This document shows, piece after piece, positions 1-5,141 of a stretch of 5,141 nt of DNA. The position numbers and the translations under genes are program-made. The notes below the pieces were generated by a model. The model saw only the letters and a list, made by a program, of their open reading frames with translations, was not told the DNA's origin and ran no database searches. The stretch comes from Oligosphaeraceae bacterium (lineage in GTDB: Bacteria > Verrucomicrobiota > Lentisphaeria > Oligosphaerales > Oligosphaeraceae), in assembly GCA_012515455.1 (NCBI GenBank), contig JAAYYJ010000128.1:1-5141 (forward strand), read 5' to 3'. The stretch's first letter is position 1, and each line of letters opens with the position of its first letter.

Positions 1-186
1 ACAGCGGGAGCGGGCGCGATCGGGTCAGAACCAGGATTTCAGCTAGGTCCGCTCCTGCGCCGACAGCGGGAGCGGGCGCGATCGGGTCAGAACCAGGATT
101 TGGGCTAGGTCTGCTCCTGCGCCGACAGCGGGAGCGGGCGCGATCGGGTCAGAACCAGGATTTGGGCTAGGTCTGCTCCTGCGCCG
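1..186. repeat. Tandem array of three 62-bp GC-rich repeat units
   Basis: Three complete head-to-tail copies are seen at 1-62, 63-124 and 125-186. Copies 2 and 3 are identical. Copy 1 differs from them at three bases: CA instead of GG at unit positions 40-41, and C instead of T at position 50. Similarity stops sharply after 186. The left end is cut by the window edge, so more copies may lie upstream. The 62-bp period is not a multiple of three, so the array cannot encode a repeated peptide in one frame. Each unit contains the palindrome CGATCG and contributes to a hairpin across the copy junctions. Near-identity of the copies suggests recent expansion or homogenisation. Function is unknown: an intergenic minisatellite (VNTR) or a clustered interspersed repeat are both possible. 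Confidence 0.95.
47..139 (+). other. Hairpins spanning the repeat-unit junctions
   Basis: Bases 47-58 can pair with 66-77 to give a 12-bp stem with two G-T wobbles and a 7-base loop, GCCGACA. The same structure recurs 62 bp later (109-120 with 128-139). There the C to T change between copies (50 versus 112) swaps a C-G pair for a T-G wobble, so the stem is kept. A third hairpin cannot form at the right end, because the sequence after 186 departs from the repeat. The wobbles favour a folded + strand RNA or single-stranded DNA. There is no T-run after either stem, so these are not intrinsic terminators. Pairing was worked out by hand. Confidence 0.6.
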
Positions 187-384
187 AGATTGGCATCTGC
201 TTTCCCTCCTGCCAGCGCAAACCAAGTCATTCCCAGGCCAAACGAAAAGGCGCCTCTTCAGCGACCCTCTATCACCAATCTTCATCCATTAACGAGTTTT
301 GAGATAGAGCTGGTGTTTGTCCGGAGAATACAGAGTATATTATCAGGTATCTTGTTTAGCCATTCCAGTAGCGAGAGGTTTTTG
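187..384 (+). promoter_or_regulatory. Non-coding leader with probable operon promoter
   Basis: This stretch between the repeat array and the first gene codes for nothing recognisable. A frame open from a TTG at 190 runs into the first gene, but its peptide has no signal-peptide character. The second half is AT-rich compared with its surroundings. A -10-like TATATT lies at 336-341 (or TATTAT at 338-343). The only -35-like elements are a poor TTGTCC at 317-322, 15 bases before TATTAT, and an isolated TTGAGA at 299-304 that is too far away. An 8-bp palindrome, AGGCGCCT, sits at 248-255 within the imperfect palindrome 245-258. The promoter of the operon is inferred to be here because this is the only intergenic space upstream of three overlapping genes. 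The exact site is uncertain. Confidence 0.35.
373..378 (+). promoter_or_regulatory. Ribosome binding site of the outer-membrane channel gene
   Basis: GAGAGG stands 6 bases before the ATG at 385. It selects that ATG over the upstream in-frame TTG codons at 190 and 382, and the protein then begins directly with a basic n-region and a hydrophobic signal-peptide core. Confidence 0.7.
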
Positions 385-1722
385 ATGATTGTGCAGAGAA
401 AAATTCGACGGTTGATCGTTTTTTGCCTGGCCGGCATATTGTTTTCCGGGCAGGAGGCCAGATCGGGTTCAATGCAGGAGTTGACTCTTGACAAGGCCAT
501 TGAGATGGCTTTGGCCGGAAACCCGGAGCTGGCTGCGCTTGGATTTGAAGGACGTGCGGCGGAGGCGCGTTCAGCGGCTGCTCTGGGCCGTCGTCTGCCC
601 CGGCTGGATTTTGTTGGGTCAGGAATGTATCACCTGCATGATCAGCGTTTGCTCCCAGCTAGTGAAAATGGGCAAATGGGGGCATTCAGCGATCAGCTTC
701 TGTCTGGTGATGTGGTGATGTCCATACCGCTTTATACCGGCGGGCGCCTGAGCCGTGAGCAGCGCGCCAGCGAATTGCTGCGCAGTGCGGCAGCAAATGA
801 ATTGTCGCACAGCCGGGAAGAACTGATTTACAATGTTTCGAGCGTCTTTTACCAAATTCTTGCCCAAAACCGGGTGATCATCTCTTTGGAATTTTCGCAG
901 GAGGCTTTGCGCGAGCACATGAAACAGGTACTCGAGATGATCAAGGCGCAGAAAGCGGCAACGGTTGATCGCCTGCGGATCGAAGTACGCGTGGCGGACC
1001 TGGAACAGCGCCTGGTCAGCGAAAAAAATATTCTGGCGGTGCAGACGCGTGTACTGTCGAATCTGCTTGGCTGCCCGGAAGAAGCAGCACTGCTAAAACC
1101 CGCCGGAACGCTGGCGGACTTGCCGGACCCGGGCCTGCAATCCCCCGGAATTCTTGCTGACAGCCTGAATGCCCGCGCCGATTATCAGGCGGCGCGGGCA
1201 AGCTTGTCCGCACGCCGGGAAGCCCTGGCGGCGGCGCGTGCGGGGCATCTGCCCAGCGTCTTATTGCAGGGCAGTTACGGGCGGCGCTGGGCGGTGGATT
1301 CTCCGGACCGCAGTCAGGGTCATGACAGCAACCGGGAAACCGGCTGGGCAGGCATTATGCTGCAAGTACCAATTTTTTCCGGTGGACAGGTGCGGGCGCG
1401 TATCCAGGAGGAATACGCTTTGCTTGAGGCTACCCGGGAGCGCCTGCGCAAACTCGAATTGCAGATTCGCCTGGAACTCGACATCGCCTCTTTGAATATT
1501 CAGGCGGCACGGGGGCGTTTGGAAGCTTTGACTAAAGCCGGGGAGCAGGCCGGGGAAAGCCTGCGCATCGAACGGGAAAAATATGAATTGGGCAAGGGGT
1601 CCATCACGGATGTCCTGGATGCCCAGACCGCACTGCTGGACACACAGACCAATTATTGCCGGGCAATGGCGGATTATCATACCGCTTTGGCTCAATTAAA
1701 ACTGGCGAAAGGACAACCATGA
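385..1722 (+). CDS. TolC-like outer-membrane efflux protein (OEP family)
   Basis: A 445-residue protein, the usual length for the family, that by homology forms a trimeric channel through the outer membrane and periplasm as the exit duct of the efflux complex. A signal peptide is visible: basic residues at 4-9, a hydrophobic core at about 10-22 and probable cleavage near residues 25-29. The mature part begins with the typical LTLDKAIEMAL and NPEL segments. Two OEP repeats follow, each with the family strand-turn motif: IPLYTGG at 114-120 and VPIFSGG at 328-334. The long helices between are rich in Ala, Glu, Arg and Leu. ARADYQAARA (about 262-271) and YELGKGSITDVLDAQ (400-414) are classic family signatures. 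No lipobox cysteine follows the signal, unlike OprM/NodT members. The stop overlaps the adaptor start in ATGA, so the two are translationally linked. Substrate is unknown. Confidence 0.94.
   Translation: MIVQRKIRRLIVFCLAGILFSGQEARSGSMQELTLDKAIEMALAGNPELAALGFEGRAAEARSAAALGRRLPRLDFVGSGMYHLHDQRLLPASENGQMGAFSDQLLSGDVVMSIPLYTGGRLSREQRASELLRSAAANELSHSREELIYNVSSVFYQILAQNRVIISLEFSQEALREHMKQVLEMIKAQKAATVDRLRIEVRVADLEQRLVSEKNILAVQTRVLSNLLGCPEEAALLKPAGTLADLPDPGLQSPGILADSLNARADYQAARASLSARREALAAARAGHLPSVLLQGSYGRRWAVDSPDRSQGHDSNRETGWAGIMLQVPIFSGGQVRARIQEEYALLEATRERLRKLELQIRLELDIASLNIQAARGRLEALTKAGEQAGESLRIEREKYELGKGSITDVLDAQTALLDTQTNYCRAMADYHTALAQLKLAKGQP
1170..1200. repeat. Perfect 11-bp inverted repeat inside the channel gene
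   Basis: Bases 1170-1180 (TGCCCGCGCCG) are the exact reverse complement of 1190-1200, separated by a 9-base loop, ATTATCAGG. The stem is almost all G and C and would be very stable in mRNA. It lies in codons for the conserved ARADYQAARA segment, where two Ala-Arg-Ala runs flank the loop, so coding constraint explains part of the symmetry. No T-run follows. Confidence 0.85.
1208..1243. repeat. Second inverted repeat, 8-bp arms, in the channel gene
   Basis: CCGCACGC at 1208-1215 is the reverse complement of GCGTGCGG at 1236-1243, with a 20-base spacer. It starts 7 bases after the 11-bp inverted repeat. It encodes an Ala/Arg-rich helix, so it may be a by-product of GC-rich alanine and arginine codons. 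Confidence 0.6.
1708..1713 (+). promoter_or_regulatory. Ribosome binding site of the adaptor gene
   Basis: AAAGGA lies inside the last codons of the channel gene, 5 bases before the ATG at 1719. It decides the start against the upstream in-frame ATG at 1656, whose extra 21 residues would spoil the lipoprotein signal peptide. Confidence 0.8.
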
Positions 1723-3011
1723 ACACAATCCGCATCTATCGATTTTTGCTGCTGTCCGGCAGTCTCCTGCCCCTGATGACCGGAATAGGCTGCCGTCGTG
1801 ACAAAACGGACGACCCGGCTGGAAAACAAGTCAAGCCCGTGCCGGTCAAAGCCGTTTCTGTACGTCAGGAGAAACTGGTGCGCTGGTTGCCGCTGACCGG
1901 TACGGTCGCCGCCGGTAATGCAGTGCGCATCAGCGCCACGATTGAAGGGCCGATAGCCTTCTGCCCCTGGCGGGAGGGAGATACGGTAAAAAAAGGGGAT
2001 AAGTTGCTGGAGATCGAGCGTCCGATCTACCGGCGGGAAGTCGAAGCAGCCGATGCGGCACTGTCAGTGGCCAAGGCACGTCTGGCAGACCTGAAAGCCG
2101 GTGCCCGCAGCGAAGAAATCGCCCAGGCTGCCGAAATGGTCACCCAGCTGCAGGAAAATACCCGTTTTGCAGAAAATGATTTGGCACGCATTGAGCAGAT
2201 GGTCAAGAGCGGCTCTCTGCCCGGCGAAGAACAGGACAAGGCCCACGTCGCCTTAGTCAAAAGCCAGACCGATTTGAAAGCTGCCCGGGAACGTCTGCAG
2301 ATGTTGCAGCGCGGACCGACCGCAACTGCCATTGCCGTGCAGGAAGCACTGGTCAAGGAAGCAGAGGCCCGGCTGGAAAAAGCGCGTGCGACCGAAGCGG
2401 AATGCCGGATTTTTGCGCCGTTCAACGGGGTGATCAGCGCTGTGCATGTTCGCAACGGTGATCTGGCCACAGCCAAAGCACCACTGCTGGACCTGCTCGA
2501 TCCGGAATCACTGGTTGTTCGTTTTAGCATACCGGAACGGCATGTCCTGCAGGTGATTCCCGGAACCCTTGCCCGCCTGAGCTTCGATGCCATCCAGGGA
2601 AAAACACACTCTGCCAAGGTCAGCCGGATTTATCCGGAGCTGGAGGAAATTAGCCGCACTCGGCTGGCGGAAACCGGGATTCCGGACGGAGTTCCGGCCA
2701 GTCCGGGGATGTTTGTGCGTTTGCAGGTTGCCGCCGGCGAATTGCCGGAAGCTCTGATTGTTCCGGACAGCGCTTTGTTGAGCCTGCCGGATGACTCGGT
2801 CATCGTATATGTAATCGAGGGACAGGTAGCCCGGCGCCGGCTGGTCGGTATTGCCATGGAGAGTTCCGGGGAGGTTGCCCTGAGTTCCGGAGTGTCCGCC
2901 GGCGAGCTGGTGATTGTTCGCGGTCATGAGCTGCTGAAGGACGGATCTCTGGTGCAGCAGCCGGGCAGCAAGGCTTCTGAAAAGGGGGAGCGGTCACGTG
3001 AAAATCACTGA
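1719..3011 (+). CDS. RND efflux adaptor lipoprotein (HlyD/AcrA membrane-fusion family)
   Basis: A 430-residue periplasmic adaptor that by homology links the inner-membrane pump to the outer-membrane channel. The N-terminus is a lipoprotein signal: basic residues 5 and 8, hydrophobic core 9-20, and Cys25 after TGIG. This fits the relaxed lipobox, but Gly replaces the usual Leu at -3. The first lipoyl half is at about 68-100 (EGPIAF, then GDTVKKGDKLLEIE), and its second half at 231-248 (APFNGVIS, then NGD). Between them, about 105-229 is a long Ala/Glu/Lys-rich coiled coil in which a short LxxLxxG-IA pattern occurs twice (122-135 and 193-206). The beta-barrel is at about 255-330, followed by SPGMFVRL (328-335), VPDSALL (348-354) and GHELLKDGSLV (402-412) of the membrane-proximal domain. 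The gene overlaps both neighbours. The coiled coil recalls ABC-linked YbhG adaptors, but the adjoining pump assigns this protein to an RND system. Confidence 0.94.
   Translation: MNTIRIYRFLLLSGSLLPLMTGIGCRRDKTDDPAGKQVKPVPVKAVSVRQEKLVRWLPLTGTVAAGNAVRISATIEGPIAFCPWREGDTVKKGDKLLEIERPIYRREVEAADAALSVAKARLADLKAGARSEEIAQAAEMVTQLQENTRFAENDLARIEQMVKSGSLPGEEQDKAHVALVKSQTDLKAARERLQMLQRGPTATAIAVQEALVKEAEARLEKARATEAECRIFAPFNGVISAVHVRNGDLATAKAPLLDLLDPESLVVRFSIPERHVLQVIPGTLARLSFDAIQGKTHSAKVSRIYPELEEISRTRLAETGIPDGVPASPGMFVRLQVAAGELPEALIVPDSALLSLPDDSVIVYVIEGQVARRRLVGIAMESSGEVALSSGVSAGELVIVRGHELLKDGSLVQQPGSKASEKGERSRENH
2984..2990 (+). promoter_or_regulatory. Ribosome binding site of the RND pump gene
   Basis: GGGGGAG lies 7 bases before a GTG at 2998, within the adaptor coding sequence. 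This supports the GTG start, since the next in-frame ATG (3052) would remove the conserved ALKRPV segment and half of the first membrane helix. Confidence 0.8.
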
Positions 3012-5141
3012 ATTGGCCTTAAAACGTCCGGTGGCGGTGAGCGTACTGATGCTGGCTGCCCTGGTTATCGGCTGGTTTTCCCTGACGCAAATTGAGGTTG
3101 ATTACCTGCCCGATATCAATTATCCAATGGTCAAAATCCATATCTGGTGGCGTGGAGCGACGCCAGATGAGATTGAGACGCAGATTGCCGAGCCGATCGA
3201 ACGGGCTATGGCCACCGTGGAAAACCTCGATTATCTCGACTCCTCCTGCATCGAGGGGATGTATACGCTGCTGGTGAATTTCCGCTATGGGGTCGATGTG
3301 GATATTGCTTATCAGGATGTTCTGGCGGCGATGGGGCGGGCCAACCGGCAATTGCCGACCGATATGGAGGCACCGCTGATCATCAAGGCCGATCCGTCCC
3401 AACTGCCAGTATTGGAAATGACCCTGTCTTCAAACCGCCGACAGCTGGTCTGGTTGCGGGAATGGGCAGATAAATGGCTTGTCGAACGCTTGAATACGGT
3501 GTCAGGTACTGCCGGCGCAGAAGTGGTTGGCGGAGTGGAGCGAGAAATCCGTGTGCATCTGGACCCCCGGCGCATGGCAGCCTATGGTTTATCACCGGAA
3601 CGCATAGCCAATGCTCTCCGAGGGGATAACCGGCAGACTTTTGCCGGCAGAATCACGGTGGAAAACCGGGAGCTAATCGCCCGCACCATGGGCGAATATG
3701 AAAGTCTTGCGGAGATACGCAAAGTCGTCGTCGGGCGCGGGCCGAATGGAGAGCAGGTTTTTATCGAAGACCTGGCCACGGTCGAAGACGCACACACGGA
3801 GCTGCGGGTGAATACCCGTTTCAACGGCAAACCCTGCGTCAAGATCAACATACTCAAGCAGGCTGATGCCAATACGGTGAAAGTGGCTGCGGCAGTCAAA
3901 GCCAAACTTGCAGAATTGACTGCTGAAGCCCCCCCGGATATTGAGTTTGGCATCGTCGAAAATCAGGGTGATTATGTGATGGGCGCCATCAACGGCGTGC
4001 GAGATTCGGCAATCATGGCGGCCATCCTGGTCGTACTTGTAATCTATCTGTTTCTTGGCAACTGGCGCCAGGTGGCGGTCATGCTGGTAGTGCTGCCGCT
4101 GATCCTGCTGGCCAACTTCTTTATCATGAAAACCGCCGGCTTCTCGCTGAACCTGTTTTCTCTGGGTGGGCTGGTCGTCGCCTTGGGAGTGCTGCTGGAT
4201 AATTCGACCGTCGTTCTGGAAAATATCACTAGTGTGCTGGGGAGGGAAAAATCGGGAGGCGGAGTTGCCCCGGCACTGCAGGGAACCGGTCAGGTAGGCC
4301 CTGCTATTGTTGCCGGAACGGTCAGTTTTCTGGCTTTGTTTCTGCCGTTTTTGTTCATTTCCGGCATGGCCTCACTGCTTTTTCGGGAACTGGTGCTGAC
4401 GGTCGCCAGTATCGTTGTCATATCCCTGCTGGTTTCGGTGACCATCACCCCATTTCTGGCGGGGCACTGGCTGAAAGCAGATGCCGGCCTGGACCCGGCC
4501 GCCAGAGTCTTTGCGAAGGTCATCGATTGGCTGACTGGGGTTTATGGCTGGCTGCTGGGCTGGCTGCTGCGCTGGCGCTCTTTGACTCTGATCCTCTTTG
4601 TCCTGCTGCTGTTACTTGGGGTGCGCAGCGCCCGCAACCTCGGCAAGGAATTTTTCCCCGAGCTGGATGACGGGCGGGTGATGGTGAAAGTGAAGATGCC
4701 CAGCGGTACGTCAGTCGGAGAAGTCGACCGCATTCTCGCCCTGATCGAAAAACAGGTCAAGGATTTTCCAGAGGTAAAGAGTGTTTATTCGATGGCCGGC
4801 GGGCGAGTCTGGGGACTGGCTACCTATGAGATCGCCAATGAGGGAGAAGTCGACATTCTGCTGAAGCCGAAAGCGGAGCGCAGCATCAGTACGGCGGCCT
4901 TTGTCAGCAAAATCCGCCCTTTGGTAGGCAAATTGCAGGTTCCCGGCGGCAAGCTGCCAGTAATGCAGATGAAAGTCAAGGGTATCCGGCAGATTGGTGT
5001 GCAGGCGGTGGAAGTCAAGGTACAGGGTACGGAAGTCAGCGATATTTATGCCTTTTCGCAGAGCCTTGCCGCAGCTATGAGTGAAGCAGCAGAGCTGGTC
5101 AATGTCAATATCTCAATGGATATGAGCAAACCGGAATATCG
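2998..5141 (+). CDS. RND-family inner-membrane efflux pump (AcrB/HAE-like), 3' end cut by window
   Basis: An open frame of 714 codons with no stop that runs off the right edge. Family members have about 1000-1050 residues, so roughly two thirds is present. RND pumps are trimeric proton-driven antiporters of the inner membrane. The start is the GTG that gives MKITELALKRPV, the usual opening just before helix TM1 (about 12-30). Porter-domain signatures follow: YLPDINYP (36-43) and GATPDEIETQIAEPIE (53-68). TM2 to TM6 lie at about 337-354, 359-377, 386-407, 436-455 and 465-486, and TM7 at about 528-541, followed by KEFFPELDDG (550-559), which opens the second porter half. In TM4 the proton-relay pair is Asp401-Asn402 in GVLLDNSTVVLENI, where AcrB has two aspartates. 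The TM10 lysine and later relay residues lie outside the window. The gene overlaps the adaptor by 14 bases. Hydrophobic drug-type export is more likely than metal export, but the substrate is not determined. Confidence 0.97.
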   Translation, partial: MKITELALKRPVAVSVLMLAALVIGWFSLTQIEVDYLPDINYPMVKIHIWWRGATPDEIETQIAEPIERAMATVENLDYLDSSCIEGMYTLLVNFRYGVDVDIAYQDVLAAMGRANRQLPTDMEAPLIIKADPSQLPVLEMTLSSNRRQLVWLREWADKWLVERLNTVSGTAGAEVVGGVEREIRVHLDPRRMAAYGLSPERIANALRGDNRQTFAGRITVENRELIARTMGEYESLAEIRKVVVGRGPNGEQVFIEDLATVEDAHTELRVNTRFNGKPCVKINILKQADANTVKVAAAVKAKLAELTAEAPPDIEFGIVENQGDYVMGAINGVRDSAIMAAILVVLVIYLFLGNWRQVAVMLVVLPLILLANFFIMKTAGFSLNLFSLGGLVVALGVLLDNSTVVLENITSVLGREKSGGGVAPALQGTGQVGPAIVAGTVSFLALFLPFLFISGMASLLFRELVLTVASIVVISLLVSVTITPFLAGHWLKADAGLDPAARVFAKVIDWLTGVYGWLLGWLLRWRSLTLILFVLLLLLGVRSARNLGKEFFPELDDGRVMVKVKMPSGTSVGEVDRILALIEKQVKDFPEVKSVYSMAGGRVWGLATYEIANEGEVDILLKPKAERSISTAAFVSKIRPLVGKLQVPGGKLPVMQMKVKGIRQIGVQAVEVKVQGTEVSDIYAFSQSLAAAMSEAAELVNVNISMDMSKPEY

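Noticed and set aside
1..186. CRISPR array
   Set aside because: The units are contiguous 62-bp copies without unique spacers, so this is a plain tandem repeat.
43..285. A minus-strand open frame of 80 codons across the repeats, rich in Pro, Ala and Arg
   Set aside because: It is mostly translated repeat DNA read in shifting frames because 62 is not a multiple of three. It has no recognisable domain and no good ribosome binding site was seen.
328..338. ATAC-AGA-GTAT as a possible operator half-site pair overlapping the -10-like region
   Set aside because: The arms are only 4 bp and do not extend further. Such short symmetry is expected by chance and no regulator gene is in view.
190..384. 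Upstream extension of the channel gene from a TTG at 190
   Set aside because: The extra 65 residues would bury the signal peptide inside the protein. The ATG at 385 has a GAGAGG ribosome binding site and gives a normal signal sequence.
1988..1998. A7G4 run as a possible slippage or phase-variation site in the adaptor
   Set aside because: It simply encodes the family-typical VKKGD turn. A -1 shift hits a stop at 2000-2002, and seven adenines is short for a phase-variable tract.
3019..5018. Several minus-strand open frames opposite the RND gene
   Set aside because: They are rich in Ser, Arg and Thr, lack domains and lie opposite a continuous conserved pump frame, so they are shadows of it.
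2998..5141. Heavy-metal (CusA-type) RND pump
   Set aside because: The porter and TM4 motifs look like HAE-type pumps. The methionines in VMQMK (about residues 656-660) alone do not show a metal relay, so metal export is not supported.

Overview
The window carries the front part of a tripartite efflux operon of a diderm (Gram-negative) bacterium. An outer-membrane channel of the TolC/OEP type, a lipoprotein periplasmic adaptor of the HlyD/AcrA type and an inner-membrane RND pump lie on the + strand with overlapping reading frames. The outer-membrane channel and the lipoprotein signal show that the host has two membranes. Base composition is moderately GC-rich, and the operon order and protein style would fit a deltaproteobacterium (Desulfuromonadales-like). 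That placement is an impression, not a demonstrated assignment.

Layout. Positions 1-186 are three head-to-tail copies of a 62-bp GC-rich unit. The array is cut by the left edge of the window, so its true copy number is unknown. A strong RNA-type hairpin forms across each internal copy junction. Positions 187-384 are a non-coding, more AT-rich leader that probably holds the operon promoter, although no convincing -35/-10 pair can be fixed. The outer-membrane protein runs 385-1722, the adaptor 1719-3011 (ATGA overlap) and the RND pump from a GTG at 2998 (14-nt overlap) past the right edge at 5141. Each start has a purine-rich ribosome binding site in front of it.

How the parts work together. 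By family knowledge, the RND protein uses the proton gradient to capture substrates from the periplasm or membrane. The adaptor, anchored by a lipid in the inner membrane, bridges it to the outer-membrane channel, and together they expel substrate from the cell. The substrate cannot be read from the sequence, and no regulator gene is present in the window.

No new biological system is evident. The points most worth a second look are the 62-bp tandem repeat with its conserved hairpin, a perfect 11-bp inverted repeat inside the channel gene, an Asp-Asn variant of the RND proton-relay pair, an adaptor whose helical hairpin resembles ABC-linked YbhG more than AcrA, and a dense cluster of CCGGAA/TTCCGG hexamers in the adaptor gene.
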